Positions 1-9,518 of a stretch of 64,000 nucleotides of DNA are shown piece by piece; the stretch's first letter is position 1; every line of letters starts with the position of its first letter. The notes beneath the pieces were generated by a model. It ran no database searches, was not told the DNA's origin, and was given only the letters and a program-made list of their open reading frames with translations. This stretch comes from Paraeggerthella hongkongensis (GTDB lineage Bacteria; Actinomycetota; Coriobacteriia; Coriobacteriales; Eggerthellaceae). The stretch is taken from assembly GCF_003726035.1 (NCBI RefSeq), contig NZ_QICD01000014.1:1-64000 (forward strand), read 5' to 3'. The position numbers and the translations under genes were made by a program.

Positions 1-163
1 CGCCCGACCCGCGCCGCCCTCCACCGCGCCGCAGAGCCCTCCTCGGCCGAGCAAGGCGCTGCGCGCGCCCGTATTCCCCCTTGTCGTTGTGTTTCCCTCT
101 CCGTAGTGGTAAATGTTAGCCTTAGTAAACTTATAAGCCGCTCACGCGGGGAAACGAGAACCC
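1..163 (+). promoter_or_regulatory. Leader of the first ABC operon, with an iron-box-like operator
   Basis: No gene is visible here. The palindrome GTTAGCCTTAGTAAAC lies at 115-130, 33 bases before the ATG at 164. Its reverse strand contains AAGGCTAAC, the same half-site as the operator at 15550-15564. A weak promoter (TTGTGT at 87-92, TAAATG at 110-115, 17-base spacer) would overlap the operator, the expected layout for repression. The resemblance to the DtxR/IdeR consensus was judged by eye. Confidence 0.5.
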
Positions 164-973
164 ATGTCCAACCAAGCAGCCTTCTTCCCCCCGAAGAAGC
201 ACGACCCCCACGAAAACCGCAAGGCGCAAGACGCCGACTCCGACGAACGCCGCGAACGCCCAGCGATCGACCCCGTCTTCCTGTCGGTCGACGGCCTTTG
301 CAAGCACTACGGAGAAGGCGAAGCGCGCGCCACCGTGCTCTCGGACATTGCCACGACCATCGAACAGGGCGCCGTATGCGCGCTGCTCGGGCCTTCGGGC
401 TCGGGAAAGTCCACGTTCCTCAACCTGGTAGGCGGGCTGGAGCCGGCCGACTCGGGCTCCATCCGCGTGGGAGGCGTTGAGCTGACCGGCCTTTCCGACA
501 AGGAGCTTGGCGAGTACCGCCGACGCGAGCTGGGATTCGTGTTCCAGTTCTACAATCTGATCCCCGACCTGACCGTGCGCGAGAACATCGAGGTGTGCCG
601 CCATCTCAGCGCAAGCCCGCTTCCCCTTGACGATCTGCTGCATTCGCTGGGGCTATGGGACCATCGCGGAAAGTTCCCGCGCCAGATATCGGGCGGGCAG
701 CAGCAGCGTTGCGCGATCGGGCGCGCGCTCGTGAAAAACCCTCGCCTGCTGCTGTGCGACGAGCCGACGGGCGCGTTGGACTATCAAACCTCGAAAGAGA
801 TACTTGAGTTGATGGAACGGGTCAACCGCGACTACGGCTGCACCATCGTCATCGTCACGCACAACGACGCTATCAGGCACATGGCCCATCGCGTCCTGCG
901 GCTGCGCGACGGGGTCCTGGCCGAAGACGCGCGCAACCAGCAGGTGCTCGCTGCGCGCGATCTGGAATGGTAG
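164..973 (+). CDS. ABC transporter ATP-binding protein, MacB/LolD type
   Basis: This 269-residue protein is the ATPase of a MacB/LolD/FtsE-type ABC system. The motifs are Walker [10 protein letters not shown], signature SGGQQQR, Walker [13 protein letters not shown] and the switch histidine in VIVTHN. About 45 charged residues precede the ATPase core, longer than usual for the family. The ATG at 164 follows GGGGAAACGAGAA, an acceptable ribosome site. The FtsX-type permease starts 7 bases after the stop, so the two are one operon. Family members move lipids, peptides, antibiotics or haem outward, or transmit mechanical signals; the substrate cannot be read here. The iron-box-like operator upstream suggests a role in metal or haem homeostasis, which is inference. 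Confidence 0.9.
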   Translation: MSNQAAFFPPKKHDPHENRKAQDADSDERRERPAIDPVFLSVDGLCKHYGEGEARATVLSDIATTIEQGAVCALLGPSGSGKSTFLNLVGGLEPADSGSIRVGGVELTGLSDKELGEYRRRELGFVFQFYNLIPDLTVRENIEVCRHLSASPLPLDDLLHSLGLWDHRGKFPRQISGGQQQRCAIGRALVKNPRLLLCDEPTGALDYQTSKEILELMERVNRDYGCTIVIVTHNDAIRHMAHRVLRLRDGVLAEDARNQQVLAARDLEW

Positions 974-980
974 GCGCGCC

Positions 981-3416
981 ATGGCAACCCCTCTTGTCCG
1001 CCGCCTTCCGCGCGAGCTCAGGCACAACTTCGGCAGGTACCTGGGCATCTTCCTGCTCATGACCATCTCCATCACGCTCGTGTCCGGCTTCCTTGCAGCA
1101 GCCAGCAGCATCGAGCGCATCACCGACGGCATGCGCGACGCCTACGCCGTCGAGGACGGGCGCTTCACGACAAGCCGGGAAGCGCCCGCCGAAGCGCTTG
1201 CGGCCGTCGAGGACCTGGGCGCGTCCGTGCACGAGAACTTCAGCTACGACCTGCCGCTCGAGCGCGACGACGCACCGGGCGCCACGGTGCGCGTGCACCT
1301 CAACCGCAACGGCTTCAACGAGGCCGCCTACGCGCAGGGCGAAGCCCCGCAGGGAGCCGACGAGATCGCGCTCGATCGGACCTTCGCGGAGCATGCCCGC
1401 ATCGAAACGGGCGATACGGTGCGCGTGGGCGGGCGGGATCTGACCGTGTCGGGCATCATGACGCTTCCCGACTACGCGGCTCTTTTCGAAAAGAACTCCG
1501 ATTTCGTCATGAACACGCTCACGTTCGGCACCGCCGTTGTGGACCGAGCCGCGTTCGCGTCCTTCGAAGGCGCGAGCGTTTCCCACGTCTACTCCTTCCT
1601 GTTCGACGACCGCGCCTTGCCCCTGTCCGAGCGCATCGACGCCGAGCAGGACATCGCCGATGCGCTGGCCAGCCACGGAGCCCTGCTGACCGATCTGGTG
1701 GACGCCGCGTCGAACCAAGGGATCACCTACGCCGCCGAAGACGTGGCGGGCGACCAGGTCACCTGGGAGACCATGCTGTTTCTGCTCATCGTCATCATGG
1801 CGTTCGTGTTCGTGGTGCTGACCTCGGCCGCCATCGACGAAGAGAGCGCCGTCATCGGCACGCTTCTGGCATCGGGATACCGCAAACGCGAGCTGATCGC
1901 GCATTACCTGGCGCTGCCTTGCTTGGTAGGCCTGGCGGCGGCCGTGGCGGGCAACGTACTGGGATACACCGTCATGGTCGACCCTATGAAAGGCCTGTAC
2001 TACAACAGCTACAGCCTGCCGCCCTACGTTGCCGCCTGGAGCTGGCGCGCCTTCGGATTGACCACCGTCATCCCGTTTTTCCTGCTCATGGCAATCACGT
2101 CCGTCGGGCTGGCGCGCAAGATGCGCTGCACGCCGCTCATGTTCCTACGGCGCGAAACGGCGAAGGCAGGCATGCGCGCAACCCTGAAGCTTCCCGAGCG
2201 CCTTGGCTTTTCGGCGCGGTTCAGGCTGCGCGTGTTCCTGCGCAACCTTTCGCACTTCGCCACGCTGTTCGTGGGGATCGCGTTCGCCAGCATGCTGCTG
2301 CTGTTCGGGCTGTGCATGATGCCCACCATCGAGCACTACGCCGATTCCCTGCGCAACGATCTGGTGGCCGAGCACCAGTACCTGCTCAAGGCGCCGCTCG
2401 AAATCGCCGCGACCGACGACGAGCGCGAGGCGTTCGCAGCCACGACCGCGCTGGCCGCAACCGAGCAGTCCCAACTTGAAGCCATGGACCCGATCGAGCT
2501 TGCCGCGCTCGCGCAAAAAGCCTCGACGGTGCAGGAAGGAGCCCACCCCGTCAACGTGAAGCCGAACGACCGCAGCGTCATCGAGCAGGCCGAGAAGTTC
2601 GCCGCAGGGCGCCTGGAAACCGCCCGCTTGGCACAGGGGAACGAAGAGGTCGTCGTGTACGGCATCGCGGAAGGATCCCGCTACTGGAACGACGCCGACG
2701 TCGGCGAGGGAAAGGTGGCCGTAGGACGCGGATTGGCGCAGAAATGCGGGCTGAAACCCGGAGAGCCGCAAACGTTCTCGAACAAGTTCGACGGCGCAGC
2801 CTACGAGCTGACCCCCAGCTCGCTTTGGGGCAGCTTCTCGTGCATGGCGGTGTTCTTGAGCATCGAGGACTTCAACGAGCTGTTCGGCAACGATGCCGGC
2901 TATTTCAACGGATACGTGTCGAACGAAAGCCTCAACCTGGACGAACGCTATCTGGCAAGCGATCTTGCCCCTGCCGACATGGACAAGATCAGCGCCCAGA
3001 TGCAAGACTCGATGGGCCATGTGATGGGCATGATGACGGCAGCGGCCACGCTTGTCTACCTGGTGCTCATGTACCTGCTCACGAAAACGGTGCTGGATCG
3101 AAGCGCGTGCAGCATTTCGTACATGAAGGTGTTCGGCTACCGAAACCGCGAGATCAACAAGCTGTACCTGCATTCCATCACAACCGTGGTGATCGCCTCG
3201 CTCCTTGCATCCCTGCCCCTGGTTGTCCTGGGTATATCGACGCTGATCAGAGCTGCCCTCGCGGGATACGGGGGCAACATGGAGGCGTACGCGCCCGCCG
3301 ACCGCCTGGCGCTTATCGCGGCAATCGGCGTTGCCACGTACGCCGTCGTGGCGTTTCTGCACACCAGGCGCATCAAGCGCGTCCCGCTTGCCCTGGCGCT
3401 CAAAGCGCAGGAGTAA
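981..3416 (+). CDS. ABC transporter permease, FtsX/MacB type
   Basis: The 811-residue membrane protein is the permease partner of the ATPase just upstream. A first transmembrane helix near residues 15-40 is followed by a large extracytoplasmic region. Three helices form a first FtsX domain (about 260-390), and after a second extracellular region (about 460-680) three more helices form a second FtsX domain to the C-terminus. This duplicated FtsX plan is typical of Gram-positive ABC permeases that act as one large subunit. The protein ends in a KAQE-type cytoplasmic tail. The gene converges on the minus-strand activase gene. The substrate is unknown. Confidence 0.88.
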   Translation: MATPLVRRLPRELRHNFGRYLGIFLLMTISITLVSGFLAAASSIERITDGMRDAYAVEDGRFTTSREAPAEALAAVEDLGASVHENFSYDLPLERDDAPGATVRVHLNRNGFNEAAYAQGEAPQGADEIALDRTFAEHARIETGDTVRVGGRDLTVSGIMTLPDYAALFEKNSDFVMNTLTFGTAVVDRAAFASFEGASVSHVYSFLFDDRALPLSERIDAEQDIADALASHGALLTDLVDAASNQGITYAAEDVAGDQVTWETMLFLLIVIMAFVFVVLTSAAIDEESAVIGTLLASGYRKRELIAHYLALPCLVGLAAAVAGNVLGYTVMVDPMKGLYYNSYSLPPYVAAWSWRAFGLTTVIPFFLLMAITSVGLARKMRCTPLMFLRRETAKAGMRATLKLPERLGFSARFRLRVFLRNLSHFATLFVGIAFASMLLLFGLCMMPTIEHYADSLRNDLVAEHQYLLKAPLEIAATDDEREAFAATTALAATEQSQLEAMDPIELAALAQKASTVQEGAHPVNVKPNDRSVIEQAEKFAAGRLETARLAQGNEEVVVYGIAEGSRYWNDADVGEGKVAVGRGLAQKCGLKPGEPQTFSNKFDGAAYELTPSSLWGSFSCMAVFLSIEDFNELFGNDAGYFNGYVSNESLNLDERYLASDLAPADMDKISAQMQDSMGHVMGMMTAAATLVYLVLMYLLTKTVLDRSACSISYMKVFGYRNREINKLYLHSITTVVIASLLASLPLVVLGISTLIRAALAGYGGNMEAYAPADRLALIAAIGVATYAVVAFLHTRRIKRVPLALALKAQE

Positions 3417-3420
3417 GCCC

Positions 3421-3456
3421 CGACCGGCGGCGGGGCCTGGATCCCGCCGCCGGTCG
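3421..3456. terminator. Strong GC hairpin between convergent genes
   Basis: GACCGGCGGCGGG (3422-3434) pairs perfectly with CCCGCCGCCGGTC (3443-3455). It lies between the plus-strand permease stop (3416) and the minus-strand activase stop (3503), so it could end transcription from both sides. It lacks a clear T-run on either strand. Confidence 0.55.
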
Positions 3457-3502
3457 CAGGGCTGCGGTCAGCCCGGGAAGCCGCGCGTTTCGCAGCCGCT
3501 CC

Positions 3503-6500
3503 TCACACGTAGTAGAGAAACGACCGCAAGCGCTCGTCGATGCCCTGGTCGAGCGCGCCGTCGAACGACACGTGCAGCACGGGAGCCGCAAGGTCGTCGG
3601 CATCGTCGAGCAGCTTGAGCACGATGCCGGTGTTCTCGTACATCGACGACACCGCTATCACGCCGTCCGCCTCACGCGCCGCCAAGCGCGCCTTAGCCGC
3701 TCGGTACCTTCCGTTCGCGCCTCGATAGCCCCCCAGCGCCTCGCCAGCCGCAATCCGCAGGTCGTCCAAGCTGGCGCAAAACGGCGAGGCGCAGCCCAAC
3801 GAACGGTGCACTTCGGCCATCTGCGCGGCGAAGGCCGCCAGCAGCCCGTCGGGCTGACGCGCATCGCGCCATAGAAACCACAGGTACTCGGACAGCGGCA
3901 TACGCACCAGGCGATACCCCGCGCGCTCAAGGCCCTCCCAGCGTCCGCCCGTCAGCTGATCGGCGTACACCAAAGGCCACTCGCCCACCAGCGCAAGCGT
4001 CTTGCGGGCGCGGCGCGAACCCCCTTCGGCCGCAGTCCCCGCTCGGCGGGCTGCGGCGCATACGCGCTCGAACGTCACGCCATCGCGCAGGAACCCGTCC
4101 AGCACCTCTTGACGATCGTCCTGGTCGGCCGCGTAGGCTACGTCGCCGGCCAAAAGATGCAGGAAGAAGCCCTCGGGATCGGGCATCGACCAAGGCAGCT
4201 GATCGAGGATCGGCGCAACCAGCTTCGCGTCGGCCGCCCCTTCCTCGTCCAAGACGGCGCGGATCACGCGGTCGTACTGCCCGTCGGCCTCGGCGCCTTC
4301 CGTCGAAGGCAGCAGCAGCTGCAAGCCGCTCGCACCGGCACGTTCCGCCGAGGCTTTCGCAGCCGCCCGCAACGACATTCCCAGCAGCGCCGTGAACGAC
4401 AGGTACTCCTTCGAAGCGCTGCGCGCACGTCCGGCGGCCACAGCCGCGTCGTCGGGTTCCAGCAATTCCACGCGCAGGCCGCGCCCCTCCAACCAGCCGC
4501 CCACCAAGGGCCCCCACGCCCCGAACGACGGCAGCGCCACAACCCGCTGCGCGTCGAGCGTCGCGTGCGGCGCCTCGTACGGACGGCCCGCCAGGGGCAG
4601 CGCGCGCTCGTCGCGCGGCTCGTAATGGTCGATCGCGTTCAAAAACGCCTCGATGCGCGTCACGACCCCCACCTGCGAAGAATGCTCGTCGGTCTCGATA
4701 TGCAGGTAGGGCTTGTCGCCCATCTCCTCGCGAAACAGGTGGCTCACCATGGTGTCCGGGCCGCACCCGTGATTGGTCAGGTACACCGCGAACAGGCGCG
4801 GATCGCGGCGCACCAGCTTCGCGCCCGACACGATATGCTGCCCGAACGGCCAGTACAGCCCCGGATGATCCTGCGACACGTCCACGTCATGCGCATGCAG
4901 GTGGCTCACCGTGATCACCTTCCGGCCACGGTCCAGAAGCGCACCGGGAATGCCCATGTTGAGCGCCGGGTCGACAATGCCGTAGTTGCGGGTGATCAGC
5001 ACGAGCACGCGCTCGTCGGGGCCGAGCGAACCCAGCAGCTGCTCTCCCAGCTCTTCGGTCTTGCGCGTGAACTCCTGCACCGCGAAACCGCCCGCCAGCA
5101 TGGCGCGGACGGTTTCGCGCGGCTCCTTTCCCAGCTGCGCGCCCACGCCCAGCAGCGCTTCGGCAACGGCCTGCTGCCCGAAATCCATGTCCAGTACCGG
5201 GTTCAAAAGGCGAATGCCGCGACCCTCGAAGTCAAGCTCCTTGGCCGCCAGCATCGGCGCCGACTGCATGTAGGGGCACGCGTAGTTGTGCGCAACCTTG
5301 GAAGAGACGTGGCGAATCGTGCGCACCGCCGGCATGAACACGTAGTCCACGCCGCGCCGCGCCAACTGCTCCAGATGGCCGTGGACGAGCTTCACGGGAT
5401 AGCATGTCTCCCCTTGAGCCGTCTGCTGGGAGAGGCGCACCGTCTCCTCGTCGGTCGCATCGGACAGCAGCACGTTGTAGCCCAACTGCTTGAAGAACGC
5501 GTTTGCCAGGGGAAACAGCTTGTGCAGCATAAGGCAGCGCGGAATGCCCACCGTTTGCTTGGACGGATCGATGCGGGCGTCGTACCCCTCCAAGAACAAC
5601 TCGTCGACCTTGCGAAAGAACCGACGATTCTCCTCGACGGACGCGCGGTCGACGGCCCTCGAAGCCTGCGACGCGCGCGTCAGGTCGAACCCGCGAAACG
5701 CCGTGGCCTCCGCCCCGGCCTCCTGCGCGAGCAAGGCCGCGCCCACCGCGCCCGACACGGCGAACCACGGCGACACCGAAAGGGCGTCGCCCAGGTGCGC
5801 CTTGAACGCGGCCACGATGCCGGGGTTGTAGGCCACGCCGCCCTGCAGCACCACATGGGCGCCCACCGGCTTGGTTCCCACTACGCGATGCAGGTAGTTG
5901 CGCACCACCGACAAGCACAGGCCCGCCGCCACATCGGCCGTCGACGCACCTTTCGCCAAAGCCGCGTTGATGGCTGTTTCCACGAACACCGTACAGCGTT
6001 CCCCCAGGTCAATAGGTGCCTTCGAGGACAGCGCCAGCGGCCCGTAGCCGGCAAGCTCGATGCCCAGGCGCGCAGCCTGCTCCTCGACGAACGACCCGGT
6101 GCCCGCCGCGCATATCTTGTTCATTTGGAAATCGGCCACCCGCCCGTCCTTCAAGCTGACGTACTTGGAGTCCTGGCCCCCTATCTCGAACACGGTGTCG
6201 ACCCGCGCGTCGGCAGCCACGGCGGCGCGCGCTTGCGCAGTGATCTCGTCGCGTACCGCATCGGCGCCAACCATCTTCCCGATCATGCTGCGCCCCGAAC
6301 CCGTCACGCCCACGGCCGTCACGCGAACGGCGGAGCCCAGGCGCTTCGCAAGCGAGTCCAAGCCCTCGCGCACCGCCCGTCGCGCGTCGCCGCGCGTGCG
6401 CAGGTATTGCGCGTCCAGCAACGCGCCCCGTGCGTCCAGCAGCACCAGGTTCGTCGACGTGGACCCCACGTCGATTCCCAGCGCGCAGTCCACCGGCTCG

Positions 6501-7465
6501 CCCGTCAAAGCCGACCAGGACCGCGGGCGCAGCCGAAACCCGGGCCTCGCCTCGACCGGCACGGACGGCAGCGCGCGCAGCCGGGGCAGGTCGTCGACGA
6601 CCGTATGCTCAGCCAACCGCACGGCAAGGTCGCCTATCGCAAGGGGGCGGCAGCCGTCTTTGCCGGAAAGCGTGCGCCCGCCTTGCGCCCGGGCCTCGCG
6701 CGCCGCGCCCGCCGCTTGGAAAAACAGGTGGTCGGGCGCGTGCAAAAGCTCGCCTTCTCCAAGCTCGAACACCTCGCGCACCGCCCGAACCACCCCGCGG
6801 TTCGCCAAAACGCCGCCGGAAAGCGCCACCGGGCGCGCCACGGGCAGCCCGCGCACGATGGTGGCCTTGTAGCTTTTCACCATGGCGAAGCACAGACCCA
6901 GCAGAATGTCCTGCACCGACGCGCCCTCCTGCTGGTGATGAATGATGTCGGTTTTTGCGAACACCGCGCAGCGCCCGGAGATACGCGGCACCGAAACCGC
7001 GCCTTCCACCAGATCCGAGTACTCCTCCAGGGCAAGTCCCAAGCGCTCCATCTGGTCCTCGAAAAACGACCCCGTGCCCGCCGCGCAGCTTTCGTTCATG
7101 GCGAACTGCGGCACCCGCCCCGACCCGACGCCCGTAACGAACAGCGCCGACTGCCCGCCTATCTCGATGACCGAACGCGCCTCGGGCGCCAGAAGCTGCG
7201 CGCCTTGGCACACCGCCGGCACTTCTTCCAGCATAAGGCAAGCGGGATCGATGCCCCGCAGCGCCGCCGCCCCCGATCCGGCGGCGGCCCAGCCCGCGCA
7301 CTCGCCCTCCGGCAGCTTGGACGCCAAAACGGCCAGCATATCGCGCAGGCACGCGAGCGCGGCCCCGCGATGCAGGCGGCTTTCGCGCCACGCAAGCTCC
7401 TCAGCGTCCGTAAGCGCCACGAGTTTCACCGACGATGCGCCGATGTCGATGCCAACGGTGTACAT
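3503..7465 (-). CDS. Giant 2-hydroxyacyl-CoA dehydratase activase-like protein (two ASKHA domains, DUF2229, HgdB-like tail)
   Basis: The 1320-residue protein has two activase domains of the BadF/BadG/HgdC family. The first (about 1-260) has the ATP-site motif GIDIGASS, Cys127 in ESCAAGTGSF and Cys166 in GRCAVFA. The second (about 328-600) has GIDVGSTSTN, Cys452 in KICAAGTGSF and Cys491 in ERCTVFV. In known activases this cysteine pair holds a [4Fe-4S] cluster shared by a dimer, so one chain could form an internal pseudo-dimer. A DUF2229-type region (about 640-860) with further cysteines (GETCYP, YACPYM, NHGCGPDT) and a dehydratase-subunit-like tail follow. Such proteins are expected to use ATP to push electrons to very low potential. 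Substrate and electron acceptor are unknown. It is last in a transporter operon, 9 bases after the small DUF1858-like gene. Confidence 0.85.
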   Translation of the reverse strand: MYTVGIDIGASSVKLVALTDAEELAWRESRLHRGAALACLRDMLAVLASKLPEGECAGWAAAGSGAAALRGIDPACLMLEEVPAVCQGAQLLAPEARSVIEIGGQSALFVTGVGSGRVPQFAMNESCAAGTGSFFEDQMERLGLALEEYSDLVEGAVSVPRISGRCAVFAKTDIIHHQQEGASVQDILLGLCFAMVKSYKATIVRGLPVARPVALSGGVLANRGVVRAVREVFELGEGELLHAPDHLFFQAAGAAREARAQGGRTLSGKDGCRPLAIGDLAVRLAEHTVVDDLPRLRALPSVPVEARPGFRLRPRSWSALTGEPVDCALGIDVGSTSTNLVLLDARGALLDAQYLRTRGDARRAVREGLDSLAKRLGSAVRVTAVGVTGSGRSMIGKMVGADAVRDEITAQARAAVAADARVDTVFEIGGQDSKYVSLKDGRVADFQMNKICAAGTGSFVEEQAARLGIELAGYGPLALSSKAPIDLGERCTVFVETAINAALAKGASTADVAAGLCLSVVRNYLHRVVGTKPVGAHVVLQGGVAYNPGIVAAFKAHLGDALSVSPWFAVSGAVGAALLAQEAGAEATAFRGFDLTRASQASRAVDRASVEENRRFFRKVDELFLEGYDARIDPSKQTVGIPRCLMLHKLFPLANAFFKQLGYNVLLSDATDEETVRLSQQTAQGETCYPVKLVHGHLEQLARRGVDYVFMPAVRTIRHVSSKVAHNYACPYMQSAPMLAAKELDFEGRGIRLLNPVLDMDFGQQAVAEALLGVGAQLGKEPRETVRAMLAGGFAVQEFTRKTEELGEQLLGSLGPDERVLVLITRNYGIVDPALNMGIPGALLDRGRKVITVSHLHAHDVDVSQDHPGLYWPFGQHIVSGAKLVRRDPRLFAVYLTNHGCGPDTMVSHLFREEMGDKPYLHIETDEHSSQVGVVTRIEAFLNAIDHYEPRDERALPLAGRPYEAPHATLDAQRVVALPSFGAWGPLVGGWLEGRGLRVELLEPDDAAVAAGRARSASKEYLSFTALLGMSLRAAAKASAERAGASGLQLLLPSTEGAEADGQYDRVIRAVLDEEGAADAKLVAPILDQLPWSMPDPEGFFLHLLAGDVAYAADQDDRQEVLDGFLRDGVTFERVCAAARRAGTAAEGGSRRARKTLALVGEWPLVYADQLTGGRWEGLERAGYRLVRMPLSEYLWFLWRDARQPDGLLAAFAAQMAEVHRSLGCASPFCASLDDLRIAAGEALGGYRGANGRYRAAKARLAAREADGVIAVSSMYENTGIVLKLLDDADDLAAPVLHVSFDGALDQGIDERLRSFLYYV

Positions 7466-7474
7466 GCCCGCCCC

Positions 7475-7684
7475 CTATTCCCCCTTCGCGCGCACGCGAT
7501 ACCGCTCGTACTCGGCCAGAAACGCGCGCTCGTCCAGCTGGCGCACCTGCACCACGTCGGCGAACGTCACCAGGTCGGCTATAGGGTTGTCCAGCGAAAA
7601 CGGAAACCCCTTCGACACCAGGAACTCCCCGAACAAAGGCTCGTCCAGCACCGTCTGCTTCATGGTCTTCGTCGCGTCTATCAT
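7475..7684 (-). CDS. Small DUF1858-like protein
   Basis: A 69-residue protein starting MIDATKTMKQTVLDEP. Its ATG overlaps the stop of the ABC ATPase as ATGA, and the activase gene begins 9 bases after its stop, so translation is probably coupled. The layout (short helix, LFGEFLVSKGFPF, then a DLVTFADVVQVRQLDERAFL segment) resembles the DUF1858 fold found beside or fused to redox proteins. The cysteine usual in that family is absent. The domain assignment is tentative; the reading frame is supported by position and overlap. Confidence 0.7.
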   Translation of the reverse strand: MIDATKTMKQTVLDEPLFGEFLVSKGFPFSLDNPIADLVTFADVVQVRQLDERAFLAEYERYRVRAKGE

Positions 7685-8280
7685 CGCGCAGCCCCCTTCG
7701 TTATATCGGCTAACATGATTTTTCGGGCGCCCAGAAGCGCCACGTCCTCGTCGCTGTGCGTTGACGCCAAAAGCGTGCGTCCGCGTCGCTCGGCCAGCAA
7801 GAACTCGATGACCGCGCGCTTTGTTTGCCCATCGAGCCCGGTGAACGGCTCGTCCAGCACGATCGCGCTGCCGGGATAGGCAACCGCCCTTGCCAGCGAA
7901 ACGCGTCGGCGCATGCCGCCCGAAAGCTGCATCACCGGGCGCTTCAGGCAATCCGCGGGAAGGATCTTCTCCAGCATGCAGCGGATCTGGCGTCGGCTGG
8001 CCCGCGCGGGCAGCACCAACGCCACGTTCTCCACGGCCGTCAGCGTCTCGCACAGGCGGTCCTCCTGAAACATCGCCGAAACCGCGCCGGAAGGCGCGCC
8101 CTCGATGCGCCCCGCGTCGGCGCGCTCAAGGCCCAGCAGCACGCGCAGCAAGGTGGTCTTGCCCGCGCCCGAAGGCCCCATCAGGCAGTACACGCCGCCT
8201 TCGGAAAGCGTGCACGTCACGCCCGCCAGCACGCGCGCGTCTCCGAACGACTTGCCCACGCGCTCCATCACGATGTCCAT
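7681..8280 (-). CDS. ABC importer ATP-binding protein, SsuB/TauB type
   Basis: A compact 199-residue ATPase with Walker A GPSGAGKTT, signature LSGGMRRR, Walker B AIVLDEPFTGLD and the switch histidine in STHSDED. It is shorter than most SsuB/NrtD proteins (about 240-260), lacking the C-terminal extension. It overlaps the permease gene by 13 bases and the small downstream gene by 4, so it belongs to one minus-strand operon (binding protein, permease, ATPase, small protein, activase). It energises uptake of whatever the lipoprotein at 9519-10631 binds. Family relatives import sulfonates, nitrate, thiamine precursors or riboflavin; no specificity can be read here. Confidence 0.88.
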   Translation of the reverse strand: MDIVMERVGKSFGDARVLAGVTCTLSEGGVYCLMGPSGAGKTTLLRVLLGLERADAGRIEGAPSGAVSAMFQEDRLCETLTAVENVALVLPARASRRQIRCMLEKILPADCLKRPVMQLSGGMRRRVSLARAVAYPGSAIVLDEPFTGLDGQTKRAVIEFLLAERRGRTLLASTHSDEDVALLGARKIMLADITKGAAR

Positions 8281-9515
8281 GCGGCATCGCCCTTTCCCGC
8301 GTCGCTCGCGCCGCCCTCGTCGCGCCGCCCGCGTCGGGCGCGCCCTTCGCGCTCGTCATCGCGCACGCCCAGAAAGCCGCCCAGCGGACGTCCGGCGCGT
8401 TTCAACAGCGCCATGAACGCCTTCTCGAACGCCAAGCTCAGCACCATGACCATCACCGTCCACGCGAACAGATCGGGCGTGTCCAGGTACGTGCGCGCCA
8501 GGCTCATCTCTTTGCCGATAGAGGGCTTGGGCACGGCCAGAACCTCGGCCATGATGCCGCTTTTCCAGCTCATTCCCAGCGATATGCGGGAACTTGCCAC
8601 CAGAAACGGCATGAACGCAGGGCGGTACACGTACATGAACGTGCGCCATCTGGACAGCTTGAACACCCGCGCCATCTCCAGCAGGTGCCGGTCCACGCTC
8701 TCGAACCCGGCAAGCGTGGACGTGTAGACCAGCGGCAGCACGATCAAGAACGCCAGGTACACGGTCAACGCCTGGTTGCCCACCCAGATGAGCAGCATGA
8801 TGATGAACGAGATAACGGGAATGGTGCGCAGAAGCGACATCACGGGATCGATGAAGTCGCGTACGATGGCCACACGGTACGCCAATAAAGCCAACAGCAG
8901 CCCTATGGAAAACGATAGGAGAAACCCCGCGGCGATACGCGCCGTGGAAGCGCCGCAGATCAGCCAGAAGTCGGGCTTCGCCACCTGCTCCGCCAACGCC
9001 TCCAACACCCGAACAGGACCGGCCAGAACCAAGCGGTTGTCCACCGCCCGATCGAGCACTTCCCATACGACCAGCCAGAACAGCACGATCAGCGCTTTTT
9101 TTGCCCCTGCGATGCGCTTCGACGCGCCGCGGGCGGCAACGACGCGCTCCCGCCCGGCGCGCTCCTCTTCCAAAACAAGCTGCGCTTCCTCGTCGTCCAT
9201 GAGGCTTTGCGCCTGCATGACGCGCACCACCTGCCGGCAAGAAACGCCCATGGAGGTCATCATCTGCATGATCTGATCTCTGCCGACGCCGCGGGACACG
9301 GCCGCTCTCATCATGAAGCCCATCTGGGCGTCGTCCATGCCGTTTTCCCTGATCATCTGCACAACCTGCGCAACCTTGTCCTCGGGCATGCCCAGCTTCT
9401 GCGCTATCTGAGCCACCTGCATGCGCGGGGCCTCGCCCGTATCACGCGTTTCGCGCGCCCGCCCGATGCGCACGCCCAGCCGCCTCAGCAGCTCTTTCGC
9501 TCGCCGTTCGCCCAT
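8268..9515 (-). CDS. ABC importer permease, SsuC type, with N-terminal helical-repeat extension
   Basis: The 415-residue protein has a normal SsuC/TauC-like permease core from about residue 135 to 375, with the cytoplasmic coupling segment near ESVDRHLLEMARVFKLS. About 130 extra residues precede it. They look like three or four short helical repeats rich in Met, Gln and Val (QIAQKLGMPEDKVAQVVQMI, then MRAAVSRGVGRDQIMQMM, then MGVSCRQVVRVMQAQSLM), followed by an acidic stretch. Ordinary members of the family are 250-280 residues. The extension could bind a partner or sense the cytoplasm; this is inference. The C-terminus is a charged Arg/Asp/Gly tail. The ATG lies 3 bases after the binding-protein stop. 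Confidence 0.85.
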   Translation of the reverse strand: MGERRAKELLRRLGVRIGRARETRDTGEAPRMQVAQIAQKLGMPEDKVAQVVQMIRENGMDDAQMGFMMRAAVSRGVGRDQIMQMMTSMGVSCRQVVRVMQAQSLMDDEEAQLVLEEERAGRERVVAARGASKRIAGAKKALIVLFWLVVWEVLDRAVDNRLVLAGPVRVLEALAEQVAKPDFWLICGASTARIAAGFLLSFSIGLLLALLAYRVAIVRDFIDPVMSLLRTIPVISFIIMLLIWVGNQALTVYLAFLIVLPLVYTSTLAGFESVDRHLLEMARVFKLSRWRTFMYVYRPAFMPFLVASSRISLGMSWKSGIMAEVLAVPKPSIGKEMSLARTYLDTPDLFAWTVMVMVLSLAFEKAFMALLKRAGRPLGGFLGVRDDEREGRARRGRRDEGGASDAGKGDAAWTS

Positions 9516-9518
9516 GGC

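Noticed and set aside
3503-7465. A complete 2-hydroxyacyl-CoA dehydratase system
   Set aside because: Only the activase-like fusion is present; no separate dehydratase alpha and beta subunits or CoA-transferase genes are nearby.
4109-7879. 1256-codon plus-strand open frame opposite the activase gene
   Set aside because: Shadow of the activase; composition is Arg/His/Gln-rich and no motif is present, while the minus strand has clear activase motifs.
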